Source of the DNA: Ceratodon purpureus
Taxonomy: Eukaryota > Streptophyta > Bryopsida > Pseudoditrichales > Ditrichaceae
Direction: 5' to 3'
Assembly (NCBI GenBank): GCA_014871385.1
Contig: CM026426.1
Coordinates: forward strand, 12,615,958-12,679,957
Length of the DNA: 64,000 nucleotides
Below the pieces are notes generated by a model. The model saw nothing but the letters and a program-made list of their open reading frames with translations. It did no database searches and had not been told where the DNA came from. Both the position numbers and the translations under genes were made by a program. Shown here in pieces: positions 11,301 through 24,363 of the stretch (positions are counted from its first letter, which is position 1; each line of letters starts with the position of its first letter).

Positions 11301-13402
11301 CAGTAGCAAAAGGTGAGGCATATGAAAATCTAACAGCATGAATAACTGAATTTGTTGGAATGTGACAAATGCATACTCTTACATCTAGCCTTGGTGATTA
11401 CTCTAGTCAAATACATGTTTTTCTAAAGGGGTAGTGAATGAGTACCTTCCAATACGGCAAATCGAACCAGATACTCCGGCGTTTGACTCCGTGCAACTTC
11501 ACTGGGTCCGCATTGGAGTTTTCAACGCCACCAGCGCGTAGAAATTCCGATCTCTGCGTCCCTCACGTCAAGACTTCCTCCCCTCTTGGAGATTCCGGTG
11601 ATAAGCGCCATTCCTGGTGGTTATCAAACGCTACTCGTGCCCTGCAAAATCAGTGTTCCCCATCCAGATATCGCCTAGCCCCTAAATAAATCATTTTCTT
11701 CAATAGCAATGCATGCTCAGCACATGTTTCCGGTCCACAAAAAGGACACCCTTTGTAGCCATGGACTTGTTGCCCGGATAAAAGCCCTAAAGCAGGAAAA
11801 TCATTTACTGTCCATATCAACATGGCTCTGAGTGTAAATCTCTTTTCCCCCTCTGGCTTGCTCATATCAATTGCTGGAATTCCGTTCCATAGAGTCAACA
11901 TGTCCCGCACAACTGGACGTAAGAACACGTCTATATTATCTGATGTTGGAGAATTTGGACCTGGTATGAGCACAACTAGTGAAATGAAAAAATTTTTGGT
12001 TAGCAACCAAGGCGGCAGATTGTAGATCGTAATGAGCAGCACCCACGTTGAGTATTTGATGGCGTTATTCTTGAATGGGATGATACCATCGCCAACCAGT
12101 CCTAGACGCAGGTTCGTAAGGACTTCTGCAAAGCTAGGAAACAGTCGATCTATTGTCTTCCACTGTTTGCTATCGGATACAGACCTCATAAGTTGACCTC
12201 TAGATTTATGGCTATGGTACCATGTCATATGTGATGCAATCTCCGGGCACTTAAACATTCTCAACAAATGCTTAATTACATCAAAATAGCGGGCTACTCT
12301 CTGAGGAATTCTGTTGCCCCCGCCAACGTACCGTGGTTGTTCGCATTTCGGGCAGGACTGTAGGTCTTCATATTCACCTTCGTACAAGATGTGTCCATCC
12401 GGGCAACAATGTACTTGTTTATGCTTTAATCCCAATCTCATAAGCATAGTCTTGATCTCATAAGTAGTTCGTGGAAAACAGTTCGACATCGGTAGCAAAT
12501 CTCCCGCTATCCAAGTCAACAGTGCATCCAGAAAAGTATGCGGCACAGAATATAGGCTGCACAGAGAAAACAATACAATGCTACACTGTAATCGGTTTTT
12601 GGTACTGCCTTCGAAAACACGCTGGGTGGACTCTCTTACAAGGTTCTCCAAATTTACTTCATTCCACTGCTGGTCCTCTTGATCATTGTCGCCATCTACT
12701 GCCGCGTTGTCCTCAGCGTTAATTGCGTCGTTGTGGATGTCGTCAAACCGGTTAAAAGCATCTCGTGCCATGTTCTCTAAATCCACAGCTGCTCCCCTTG
12801 GCCACGTGAATCCACCCTCTCCACCATCGCGTTCTTGGGGGCGGTATAGTTCTCTTTCTCTATTTGGATGTCGTGCTGGACCCCGCACGTTTCTACCATC
12901 CACTGTCTGTAAATATAGAGACTAAATTAGTTTCAATTTGCCCTAAAGTGAAACTACATTATCATAAAATCATGTGGCACTACGTAAACGAGGAAAAACC
13001 AAGCAAGTTTCGGATGATTATACAACGTTTTTATACTGAACCGCCAAGGTAATCTCATCTCGGATACAATGAATTCCAACCACCCACACTACTATAGCAT
13101 ACGGTAGAATTTTAAACTGATATACTTAATTTTTGTGAAGGAAGCGGAAATATTCAGAGTAATACCCGGCCATTTCTGTACACATTTAAATACCAAGAGA
13201 ATGTTGGACTCACAATGACCGGGTACAACAAGTATGGGTCTCGTCCGTATGCGATATGGTGCCTTGCCACTGTCTCTACCTTTCTTATCCTTGCGCCTCT
13301 ACAACGATTGCAGGCACAAGGGTATTCTGGTATTCCCAATCTATTCGCCAATGAACGCTCGATGTGATATGCCGCAGACAATCTTCGCCTCATCCTGCAC
13401 AA
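8371..13402 (-). pseudogene. CACTA tnp2-type transposase (TnpD-like)
   Basis: DDE-type transposase that cuts and joins the element ends. Domains in order: Transpos_assoc-like finger (CACNRCRGARIRKVETVARH, 13,393-13,214); exon from 12,906 with zinc ribbon (CCPDG ... CPKCEQPRYV) and tnp2/Transposase_21 core (LRLGLVGDGIIPF, YNLPPWL, LIPGPNSP.SDNIDVFLRPV, WTVNDFPALGLLSG); HGVKRRSIWFDLPYWK ending at donor AAG|GTACTC (11,446); DUF4218 exon from 11,001 (VRHVLDVMHCEKN) and a second DUF4218 piece (9,878-9,640); last exon from 9,232 with DUF4216 (EYIGQIQEIVELNY ... WGFTLANF) and an acidic tail. The 13,214/12,906, 11,446/11,001 and 9,640/9,232 junctions have GT...AG ends; the junction near 10,316/9,868 is unresolved. 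In-frame TGAs at 11,652 (where Trp or another residue is expected) and 11,565 (likely former CGA) break the tnp2 domain, so the product is probably truncated. Confidence 0.9.
10141..10238. repeat. 25/26-bp tandem repeat, about 3.8 copies
   Basis: Units start TCATCCAGTCGGTTGGTGAC and end AGAGT, at 10,141, 10,166, 10,191 and 10,217 (the last partial). The third and fourth units have AAGTCGACTGG in place of AGTCGGTTGG. The repeat lies in the intron between the two DUF4218 exons of the transposase gene. Confidence 0.9.
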
Positions 13403-15634
13403 TGAAGTGTCACACTCCTGTCAACATTACCTTGTATACGACATATGGTCCCAAAGGAAGCCTGCTTTCAAGTTATGTTAGATGTCACCTCCGTCACCTT
13501 GAATGTCACTTTTTCTCAATTTCATCATACTCCACATTGCAGTTTTACTTCGTTGATTAGTTAACTTCATATAAAGTACCTCCTAACCTCCCCAATTAGA
13601 AATACTGACATCGGCAACTAATCCCCCAACCCTCAGATTTCTGGAAGTAATAAAAAAAAATAAAAAATTCGTATGTTCTTTTTTTATGGATCTATTATAC
13701 ATTCATGAGTATTGTATCATCGCCATCTTCCTGAACAGTGCATAAAACAGGGGTCTAACAGTTTGCTATTGCACGTAGCTATTTCACATGTTGTCACCTC
13801 AAAGTTTAGTGCACAGTTTTACATACCTGAACTGTAGTGAACACAGTCACAGCGGATTCACCAACGTCGTTCACGCGGTTATGCTTGATGTGCCTAGTCA
13901 CTGGCTTTGTTGCATGAAGTTTTCGTTTTCAATTACATACTTTCCACAACTAAAACTGATTTCGGAGTTACCAGTTTCCTGTAATACAATGTCCACAGTG
14001 CAAGCATGTAAATATGCTTCTCAGAAGAACACATATACAGTCACCTCACAATGAGACAGTCACTTCTACAATGAGTTCAGAATACATTTCTATCGCAAAA
14101 GAAATAATCCAGTGTCAAAACACAACACTAAAGCTGTATTTTCTTTTCAGTAAAACAAACTATGGGGAAATCACCAAATTTGTAGCCATTTAATCAGCTA
14201 GATTAATCATGAATATAGAAGCTCTCGATATTTCTCAAGCTTTATTGCTATCACCAGGCTTCGAAGTGGGTCCTAAAATACTCTCGTACAAATTACATGC
14301 AATTTCAGAAAGTGTGTCATACCAAAATGAAGAACTCTCTAGCATTATTTATTTGAGCACTCAGGTATGCATCCGAAGACAGCTACTAAAAATTCTTTGC
14401 ATTGCCTGTAATTTCAATGATCTAAGCATGCAGAGGGAGGATGCGAGGTACAGCACCTGGTCAATGCCTTCTCACGAGCTTTCTCTCCGGGATTATTCCG
14501 AAATTGCCTGAAAAAACAAGAGTAGTAAATGCTTCAGGTAACCCAAGTCAGGCGCTTCAAGTCCTTTTTGAATAACAGACGACGCAACCCTGGTCCGCCA
14601 AGCTCCTCCTGCCAAGTCCACGCTAGATTATGAAGCCAACTACGAGGTGAGGAGACAAAATATCGTACACTTGTTTTCCACAAAGATTATAGGCATTAAG
14701 TTAGAGTGCATATGTTTCTAAATCAACTTTGTCAAGCAGTCCTACCTCTTTCCGAACAGAGCAAAGCAGAACCTCCTGTGGGACGAAGAGTCCGCAATGT
14801 CGCGGTGAGTACATTTGCAGAAACAAAATAAGCTCAAGCCGCCCAAGTTTGCAAACGGCCTGCCACGTAATCACAATCCCACGACAATCTCGGGGTTGGA
14901 GCTGATTGTTTACCAGATTTGCCCCTGTACATTATGGGAGAAATACCTCTAGATAATACACAGTGGGGATTTCCTACTTCAACAATTGTAAAAAACGAAA
15001 AGGTCATAATTCCGAAGGGGCATGAAATACCTCATCTCCACCTCTGACTCGCCCTTCCGATTTGCATGCGCTGCATGACAAGAACCCGGTGATTAGGCAG
15101 GCAAAAAAAACAAAACAGAAATACAACTCTCTTCCACACTTTCTGGCATCTAAGATCCCAGCTCCCTCTTCCCGTATACCCTTTCACTAGTACATTGTGA
15201 ATCATTTGTCAAGTCGAAAACGATGAGGACGAACTGTAATTAGTGCAGCTCATAAAGCGGCATGATCGTAAAATTCGCCAGACGTGCCACCAATTGGCAT
15301 ACAGGTGAAACATTTTCGGCTCCAACTGCGGCCTCAGCTAATTGGGAGCACCAGTTGAAATCAAAGATCCAGCAAACCTAAACGCAAGAAAACGGATAAG
15401 TAAGGGACGAAGGTGAAGCAAACTGTACCAGGGAACTTGTATGAACCTGAACTGAGCAACCAATTCTCTAACGCCTTTAGTTAGGAGCATCACTTTCTGA
15501 GGGGGAGGCGCCATCGATAATACAAGGTACGACTACTACGCTGTGAGTTCCTTCCCACATTACTTATATCGTTCAGTTGGAATCGTGGATTATAGTTTAT
15601 GAGTTGTACTGATTACAAATATCCCTGTTTCAAG
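13403..15634. other. Spacer between divergent CACTA genes
   Basis: About 2.2 kb, mostly AT-rich, with no supported coding sequence beyond a possible first transposase exon or 5' UTR just right of 13,400. An acceptor TTGTGCAG precedes the Transpos_assoc exon, so an upstream non-coding or short coding exon is likely. The region probably holds a bidirectional promoter, but I see no clear TATA box. Confidence 0.4.
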
Positions 15635-16240
15635 ATGTCGGATTCGGAGGAAGAGTCATCTGATTTTTGGGATACCTGGCTGTACACGAACGGGGAGAGC
15701 TATTTCTCAGCCAAGCAGGATCCGGTTGTCCACAGCGACGAAGACATTCCGGAGCCCCCACCTGCATATTGTGGGAGCAGAATGTTCAAACTGCACCCCA
15801 GGGAGGAGAACCCGCAGTGGTTGAAGAGCTTCAGAAAGCAAACGGGTTCGACAGGAGGGAGCAACAGCGAACCGGCTGCCGAGAATTCGGAGAGTGTCAA
15901 CACGCTTATTCCAACGGCTGATGTGACGAGTCTTGCAGCGTTACCTAGCGTTGGCGACACTCCTACGAACACGAGCACACAGTCCAGGTACAAGGATCAT
16001 TTGGATCACATCAGCTCAATTCCAGATTTAACCTACTTGGAGTTAACATACGAGGAGTTTGTATTACAGAAGCCTACAGTGGAAGAAGAATTTGGGCACG
16101 AAGAAGACTTTGCCACTGTATACAATGAATGCATGGCTCTCCCATGTTCCCCAAAATCGAGGATGAAAGAATGGCTCCTACGATCTAATAGGTTTGAGGA
16201 GGTACAACGAATCAAGCGACGCCGTACTACAGAACTATAG
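15635..16240 (+). CDS. Acidic protein of unknown function within CACTA
   Basis: Open frame of about 201 codons. I chose the ATG at 15,635 (MSDSEEESSDFWDTWLYTNG) over one 36 bases upstream because the highly acidic start follows directly. The protein has an acidic N-terminus, a low-complexity Ser/Thr/Asn middle (residues 65-130), a second acidic patch (TYEEFVLQKPTVEEEFGHEEDF) and a short basic C-terminus (RIKRRRTTEL). No catalytic motif, signal peptide or membrane segment is visible. Acidic plus basic-tail architecture could suit a nuclear accessory protein or a 5' exon of the TnpA-like gene 2 kb downstream in the same direction; neither can be shown. It is unbroken, unlike its neighbours. Confidence 0.5.
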   Translation: MSDSEEESSDFWDTWLYTNGESYFSAKQDPVVHSDEDIPEPPPAYCGSRMFKLHPREENPQWLKSFRKQTGSTGGSNSEPAAENSESVNTLIPTADVTSLAALPSVGDTPTNTSTQSRYKDHLDHISSIPDLTYLELTYEEFVLQKPTVEEEFGHEEDFATVYNECMALPCSPKSRMKEWLLRSNRFEEVQRIKRRRTTEL

Positions 16241-18108
16241 GTTTTTTAGCAACCGAACGGAAAGGTAGATAGAGTGCAAATGTGCGTGTTCTCTATGGCT
16301 GACATATGTTTTATATGACTGCCACATAACTTCTAGTTCAATTCGTGTAATTGTCCATCTAATGAAAGAAACCTATGTCTTCAAAACCGTTATTCAGGGG
16401 CTCGGAGAGCATCCATGGCCACAAATGGAAATTGAGCTGAACAGTGGCGGCTCATATGCCGCATGTTAGAACGGGAGAATACGAAATGACAAGTCTGATG
16501 ACTACAAGGGAGAATACGAAATGTCTCCTGAAAAAACGACAATTTAATACAATGACAAGTCTGATCTTAATCATAATCTTCTGAGGTTTCTCTTCAAATC
16601 TATGCCACGAATAGTTAAGATGCTGGACTGTAATTTGGACTGGAGTTTCTAGTCTCCACTCGTCTCGTTAGGTCATGGATAATATCGCAAATTGCAGGGA
16701 TCCCTACTGTTGATGTGGCTACTGCATCTATGAAACAAATCCGTAGTAAAAGAGTACGAATTTCACCATACCCTAGTTTCCAAGTTGGGCAGAATCCCCA
16801 TCTTCGGCACAACAGCGATATCCTGAAAACATAACCTCAACGAGTCAGAACCAGCCTGATAAAGATTGGTCAATACTGCATAAAAAAACAAGGAAATTCA
16901 GTGAGAACCACACCTATTGGCATCGTGTGGTGCAGCAACTGGACCGTGTAGAATTCAAGTTTGGTGTGCTGCATGGCGTGATTTTCTGCTCAGTTGAAGT
17001 GTCTTTTCTAGTGTCAACAAGCAAGGAAGTAGGAGCTGAACTTATGGTTGCTTAGACGCTTCCTTGAAATAGCAATCGCGCCCGCAAGTGCCCACCTCTT
17101 AAAGCGCTCGTTGTAGAGACTTATGCGGTACAGGGAGCCTCCAATTCCACGAAGACCTTCTGATCTGCAAGACGTAATTCATAAATCAACAACGAGGTTA
17201 ATTAGATAGAGGGTTTCCAACAAGTCCTAATCGAGTTGATTATTTTCACGTGAAAACAGAAATTTCGCGATACAGTCCATATCGCAAAAGGACGTGAAAT
17301 ACGAGGGAAACTTAGCTTAGAGAATTGCTCGCACTTCGATCCAACGATCATACTTTTTATGGCGTAGAGCGTTATTGATGGCTGCGGAAAAACCTGTTCC
17401 AGCACAGTTGAAAACAAGAAAAACCATGCCGCACTGGTCAACTGTTCGTGAAAGCAGTGACATGCCCTACCAAATCAGAGTACGATAAATACCAGAGAAG
17501 GGGATGATTTCAAAGTGCATACAAGAGCAAGTTTTTTTAAATAAAAAGACGTGCAGCGCCTCTGTATTTATGTTATGGGGCGGCGTGCCTTGTCAAACCC
17601 TAATTTAATTTTTGGATGAAAGTCGTTGTCTCACAGTGGACAGCGTATACTCTCGCATTGCTACCCACTATGCTTCCTTTCTTGTTTTGGTCGTCTTCAC
17701 ATTAGCGAAGTTACAGTGAGCAATGTGGCGATTTCTACCTTGTTTTTTGTCTGTTGTAAATCGCGCATGTTTCGGGTTTTGGGGGAACTTGGAGTTGGTC
17801 GCGTTGCATGTGGGGGTAACTGCTCATCAAACATCTTACACACACATTGTAGCGTAAGGGATGGAGTCCACATTTCTTCCTATCATTGGAGTATAGGTTT
17901 TCACCGTGCGATCACTCTAATTAGTCCAGCCCAAAACTTGAAGGTGAGGGAGGGGGCTCGCATGGTTGAGGTACTGCTCACCACGTACTTTGTACGTCAT
18001 TAATCGAAGTCGTGGCATGTCTAATTTTACACTGTTGTGCTAAGAATTGTTTGTTGGTTGCCATGAAGGTACTGTGGCGTAAAAAAAGGCGCACTCCTTG
18101 ATGCCGAG
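16241..18108. other. Non-coding stretch inside CACTA
   Basis: No convincing gene. The plus-strand ORF at 17,626-18,003 lacks any recognisable composition or motif and is listed as rejected. The stretch may contain the promoter of the TnpA-like gene. Confidence 0.4.
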
Positions 18109-21100
18109 TTGTTCCATAGAGCAGGGCGAATGAGGACACCTTTTTTCGCACCAGTTCCCGATTCTGAAGGGGATATTGCGGCCGCTTCGAAGGGGAAAGC
18201 TGACGGTGGGAGGCAGGCAAGCGCTGTCAGAAAGTCTCAGCCGCAAGTACTGCAAGGCGAAGGCGCAGCAGTACACCAAGTGTGCAGCTCCGTTAAACCT
18301 GCAGAGGTTGGAAAACTACCATCGAGGAGAGGCGCAGCTACTCTATCTGAACGTCACTTTGAGCTTGTTGAGGATGCATGCGAGTTTAGGGTTACTGGTG
18401 AAGAAAAACCTTCGACGACGAGCTTGAAGAAGAGAAGTTCACAGGTCTTTCCACCAACAAGGCAACACAAGACAGACACCAGTACCTCCCTCTCAGCATC
18501 TGCAGCAGATCATATTTCGAACGTCAAACCAATTGTACAGTACCAGAATTTGCATTTCAAATAGTTAGATAGCCGATGCTTTCGCGGTAGTGGATGACGG
18601 AACGTCTTGCTTTTGTATTTCCATAAGGAAGGTGCCCTAACATACTGTTGCATTCTGACAGGTTATATATTCAGAAGAAGGTACGTTTTGCAAAGGAGGA
18701 AGGTAACCGCCGCAGCAAAAGCAACGACATTACAGTACCTGTAAGTTTTTTATTGGATGCTGTTGCAAGTTTTGTTTGCAAAGGATATTGTACATGCACT
18801 GAATTCGTTTTAACGGCACAAGCGATTATCACTAAGTTCACGTATGATACTGAAGCTTTCAAAATATAGGCAACTTCCAATGCTTTGGGTTTCTCATTCG
18901 TAATGATTGGAATTGGACTCTACCAGGTAGTGGAAGAAATACACGATCCCAAAACAAAAGAGTCAGTACCAGCGTGCCCAACACCAGGAGTTCCCCCCTC
19001 CATATTTGCAGGGTCTAAGGATCAACGTCTTCCTCTGTAAGAGTGATGACAACATTTTTCTACATCTGTCTGTCTTTGCTTAGTACAGAGTTCAAATTTT
19101 TCAGTATCCATATATTTATTGTGAATAGCACGAATGTTCTACCTCGATAGTGTCGAATGAACTCCGTTACCCCCCATTACAGTACACTTGATTACATGGA
19201 GTCCATTTGATGTTATACTTTTTGCTCCATGCAATGTACATAAGATATCAACACTTTTTGCACTTCAGGAGAACTACTGAACATATAAAGCGCCGAGGAA
19301 TTCCTGCCACAGTTCATGGACCCGTAGCACAGGTAAGAAAACGTCGATCTCTTCAAGCCTGTTTGGATTATTTCTTGAAGGTAACCACCTGGTCAATAAA
19401 GTTTCATTGCATATGGAAAGTTGAGATGAATCTAACCTCCTTGAAAGTAATGTAGCCGACTAACCAAGGCAGCGGACAACTGCAGTACTATGGACTGTGC
19501 AAGTTGCCCAAACGTAACGCCCCCCAGGTAACTATTAGAAATTCTCTCCCACCTAAATAGGGATTCATATGAAACCATTCCATTCCTTCACAAGAATAAA
19601 ATTATAAAATATATCGGAGGTAGCCTTAAAGATCAAGTAATACAGTACTCCGTAAATAGATAAACATGGGTGGTATTTAATCAATCATTTATTTTGAATA
19701 TGTGATGGAGAGCTTACTAATGTACATATTCACATGTAACAGAGTGGCCGAGCTACAATGGTAAGAAGTCTACCAGACGAAGACCGTCCCCAGCCATGGT
19801 TTTAAAAAAAAAAAACGGTACCCGCAACGATAAGAGAAACAAGAAATGCATCTAAAGCAGTTCTCCCCGTGGAGACAACAAAGGAGGCCGCACCATTGAA
19901 TCAGCCCGGTGGGATAGTAAGAGAACGGAAGAAATTGAAATTGAAGGTGCATGATACTACGAAAGGCCCAAAGAAATCCCAAACCATCGGTGCTGCAAGC
20001 GTAGCTGTGGTGCTAGGAATGGCCCAGAAGGCTGTACCGGACGTGCAAGAACTACGTAGGAAGACTGAAGAAGATGCTTTAGCTTGTGGCAGAGTTACGA
20101 GGACAGTATCAAACCCAGGGAAGGCAACTCAGTGCCGCACTACTACTTCCACTGTTCAAACTGGAGAAGAAAACCTTGAGTCTACGCCGGTACTGCCATC
20201 ATCGGTTCGTGATCCTTTGGAAACTATTCCGGTGGTTCGAGAATCAGAATGTAAGACAAAGCAAAACCAAGGTTTTTGATACTATGATGTTTAATGAAAA
20301 CTTAGATGTTGTGAGACACATGTAAGTTTAGGTCACATACATGAGACCAATTGTATGCATTGCCTCCGTATGGGCTAACAAACAATGGTTATTCGAAATG
20401 TTCAGGTCCTAATAACGTTGGCGAGGACGATGAAAATGATGCTGTGGAGGAAACAATTGATGCACATGAGAGAATAGCTGGCGACATCTCCGGTATCCGA
20501 CGATCACAAGTGGAGGTTCAGGAGACACGGAACACTACTTGTCGTAATAACAGCACCACTCTTCGCGAGAAGATTCACCTCGGTGTCCGAACCGAAAGGG
20601 ATTATGAAACATCAAGTGAAGAATGGCGGGATCATGCAAGGAGACGGTATAGGCGCAGTGAGTCGCCGACGAACTACTACAGTAATACCGTAAGCTTTGT
20701 CTCCTCGCCATTGTATTGTTGTTTATGGTATTGAAAGTTCTGTTTATGGTTATGCAGGATGTGGGGTGACATAAATTGCTGTTGGATAATTATGTTGCAG
20801 AATTTTGGAAGAAGACGCAGACGATATGAGTCATACGACGACTCGTCTGGATCGGACCGCAGAGAGAGCCACAGACATTATCACTACTCCAGCTCGAGGA
20901 GCCCTCCCCATCATCGTCACGGGTCAAGTCGAGAATACGGTAGGAGGAGATCACGTCACAGTCGGTCAACGACTCCTCCATTTTCCAGTGACAGACATAT
21001 GCAACCACAATCCTCCAAGTACAGAAAATATCATTCAAGGGATGTTCGGAGTAAGTATAAATATTATTTTACAGTATTGAGAAACCATCGTGGTCAGCTA

Positions 21101-23004
21101 ATTTCTATGAATGGAGGTTTAGTCAATATAAGGTAATCTAAGAACGCACTTGCTCACTTTGGTAAATAAATATAGTACAGTGACATACTAGACGAGAATG
21201 GGGTATTCTCATCATATGGGGAGTACTCACTGAATTAGTAAAAACATAGTAGTAGCTCACGGACTTGTTGTGACACCCTTGAAGAGTTATAGTTGTATGT
21301 ATATGATTTATGGACGGAATAACAGAATTGAAGTCTGCACATACGACTCTACTACGATGTTCTGATTAGTTTGCGAATACATTGCAGGTTCGGAACGGTA
21401 TGGGAGGTCGCCGACTCGGTCGCCGGTGAGGAGCGGAAGGCATGCATCTCCCGATGATGGTCGTAGTCACAGAAGATCGCTGTCACCAGGACGTATTCCA
21501 CGATCGCAGCAGCGGAGCCCGGTTCACTTATCGCCACATTATTCCATTCGAAGGAATTCAGACGCTGAGAGGACCACGGAACATAGAAGTTCATCGGTTG
21601 TGAACGTAGACAATCTGCAGTATCCATCACCAGCATTGGATAGGAGGACACGACGGCACAAACAAGCCGTTCGAGAGGAAGAAATGGCGCGACGACAACG
21701 ACATGGGGAGAAACCGTTCTATCTAACTCTAGATGCGGATGGGAAACCGTACGGTCCTAGAAGACCAGCCTAGGTTGCCGAAATATTTAAGCTGGCGTCA
21801 GGACTCGATCCCTCGTGCACCCACATTGCCCGGCAGACATACGAAGCAGTTACCACATTCAAGGAGCGCTTGAACAAACGGTTTGAGTACTCGGGTGCCC
21901 GTAATGCTGATTACCTGCGGGCAATGATGGGGAAGGCGGTAACGAGGAAGCGTGGCGAATTGATTGCAGCGATCGACAGAAAAGAGGCTCAACCATTACA
22001 CATTGATCATGAGGTGTGGCAGCGACTCGTGAAGTTGGCGGGGAGCAGACAGCGTCTCGAAAAATCTGAACTAGGGAAAAGGGCAAATGCGTCTCGGAAA
22101 ACTTTGGGAAGGACTGGGAGATGTGGCGTGAATGGCGTACGAGAGAGACTCCGAGAACTCTTGAAGAGGTCACTAGATCCAGAAGAGATCGAAATTGAAA
22201 TGAACCGTGACAAGGGCTTCATGGGATCCAAAAAAAAATACATTGAGGACGGTGGGGAATTCGAGGAGACTCGAAGAAGAAACTCGGACATACACTCCCT
22301 AGGCTCATGCGGCCAAAGTCCTATGTCTGGTCAGAGCGAGAGTGAAGATGATGACCGCGATCCATGGAACGAGGAAGAGATATTGACAAGGAAGGTACGT
22401 TGTACAGGCACAATTAATTAATAGACATGTAAACTACAAATTATATACCGTAAGTGGTTATTGTGGAGCGACGACCATACTTTTAGATAAATTGCCTGGA
22501 TCTGTGCTTTCTCACTGCCATTATGTATTCCAACATATTCATAGTTATTTACATCATTTCCGAGGAGTCTTTGGCTTGCAGGAGATGGGGAAGCAGTCTG
22601 GTACAGGAGGTACTGGGTCAAGCATGAGGAACTCAAAAAGCATTGAAGAACATGATACAGCAAGCGCAGAGTATATTAAGGAGTTGCAGGCTGAGATAGA
22701 CCAGTTAACAGCCGGTACAAGGATGAGATCCAAGTACAACACTCATGAGCACCAGAGAAGTGAAGGTAAGCTCCAGTTTCAATTTCTACTATTACGTAGA
22801 CACTGTTTTCTCGGAAGTCGATTGAGGTAACATGTGCTCTGATGTAGAAGTGGCGGGGTCTCGTATCTAATGATAATTTTGTTACAAATTGAAATTTAGG
22901 ATGAAAAGAGGGCACTGTGCGGTCGGCCGGAATCGAAGACAGAAACTCCAATGGGAATAACCGATGACGAGAAGTGGAATTTAGGCGACGGTGATTTGCG
23001 TTAA
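18109..23004 (+). pseudogene. TnpA-like / Ptta En-Spm (Transposase_24-like) gene with SR-rich region
   Basis: Multi-exon gene opposite in strand to the transposase. Recognisable pieces: a basic Ser/Thr-rich exon (18,109-18,564); an exon from 19,743 to about 20,275 with KLKLKVHDTTKGPKKS; an acidic piece (20,405-20,690); an SR/RS-rich piece (20,801-21,050: SSSRSPPHHRHGSSREYGRR) continuing at 21,387-21,650; then LTLDADGKPYGP and the conserved domain (21,774-22,395) with FKERLNKRFEYSG, LHIDHEVWQRLVKLAGS, an Asn/Arg-rich segment and DKGFMGSKKKYIEDGGEFEE, the order seen in plant Transposase_24 proteins. A coiled coil (EYIKELQAEIDQLTA, from 22,582) and a short last exon (to about 23,004) follow. TAG at 21,771 splits DADGKPYGPRRPA from VAEIFKL; a TAA lies in an A12 run near 19,801. 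TnpA proteins bind subterminal repeats. Exon limits are approximate. Confidence 0.65.
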
Positions 23005-24363
23005 AACAGATTGGAAGGAATCGAGACTTACGGATATTAAGTTGTTGATCAGGTTGTAGCCGATTTTGGATTCGGTAATAATAAGCGTCTGTGTTAGGTA
23101 TTAAGTACGACAATTTAGTAAGTTTTGTTTCTTACATGCCTAGTTCGGACTCTAAGTGTGTTGCACCAATTTTGAAGCATGCAACTTAGGAACGTTAGTT
23201 GCGATGATAGATGTCTGTGTATTAAATAGTTATGGACTTCCAACTAAGTTTATGACATCAATTGTTGCGGAAACGATACGCATATTGGACTTCTGGAATT
23301 TTGATAAACTTATATGCAATCTCGTCGTATATAGGTGCAGTTTCTTGGTGCAGGAATAATGAAGTGACTGGCATTATCGTATAGTGAACGGTGTGAAGAA
23401 GCTGGATATCGATTAGCTATCTGGAGCATATAATTCATAAGATGTTTTTTTCAAAGTTCATCTTCGATATCGAAGCTTGGCTTAGAATGGGAATTTACTC
23501 CGAACCTCCCCTATAAATTAACTAATATTGCAATGGGTCCAAAGTATGCTATTTTGTAACTGTTTTCAATTATTGACGTGATTCTTTATCTGTCAAATTG
23601 TATGATTCTCGAAATACATGTTACTCGATACTCATACCAGAATATTTATGGAGTTACTGTTAGAATTGTTGTTTCCTTGTAATTAACTGCCAAAGATGGA
23701 GCAGAATTGGAATAATACTGCAAAAGCAAGTGAAAGTGGAAGGTCTGTTCTAACAACAGAAGCGAGGTGTGTTCTAAAAACTCTGCTTATTACCAGTTAT
23801 ATGAATAAACACTAGTGTAGACTGATATTTTGCGCTTCATATCATGTGTGTCCATCCACTGTTAACTTAGATTTGCAAAAAACCACGGTTTTAGGACTCA
23901 GTTATTAAAAGAGCTAAAATGTGAGAGCTGATGTGATGGGTGGACGTCAACTCAGGAGCTATGATTGTTCAATTCGATGGGGTCGTGTTGCTGCATGCTG
24001 CTACTACCATGATGACCTACACGGTATGATTACATACTAATTCACTCTAAGCAGGGTTTTTTTGTCACACATGTGACGTGAGATGGCTGGAGGTAAAATC
24101 AGCATCATGAAGAATCATGATGACTCGAGGGAGGTGGGCTACTTGTCGGCTGAGTGGCGGCTGACAGGAACGCATTGTCATCTTCTCTAACACGACCACC
24201 TATACATCTCCCAAAGCCCAAGGTAAGGCGCTCCTTCTTTCTCACTTGTATTCCTGCATATTCCTTGTTTTCGTGGTTCCTGTCTGCGATCGCATTCGCT
24301 CAACAGTGGGCGCGTTATCTTCTTATCCGTCCGTGTGTTAGTCGCTCTTCATTCTATCTCGCA
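23005..24363. other. Spacer downstream of TnpA-like gene
   Basis: AT-rich, no supported gene to about 24,150. From 24,154 an in-frame extension of the next ORF exists but is probably 5' UTR. Confidence 0.45.

Noticed and set aside
17626..18003. 125-codon plus-strand ORF inside CACTA
   Set aside because: No motif, Cys/Ser/Phe-rich composition typical of chance ORFs, no splice context.
24154..24363. N-terminal extension of F-box-like gene 1
   Set aside because: Open by chance; hydrophobic, not shared with the paralogue, and the internal ATG gives a better start.
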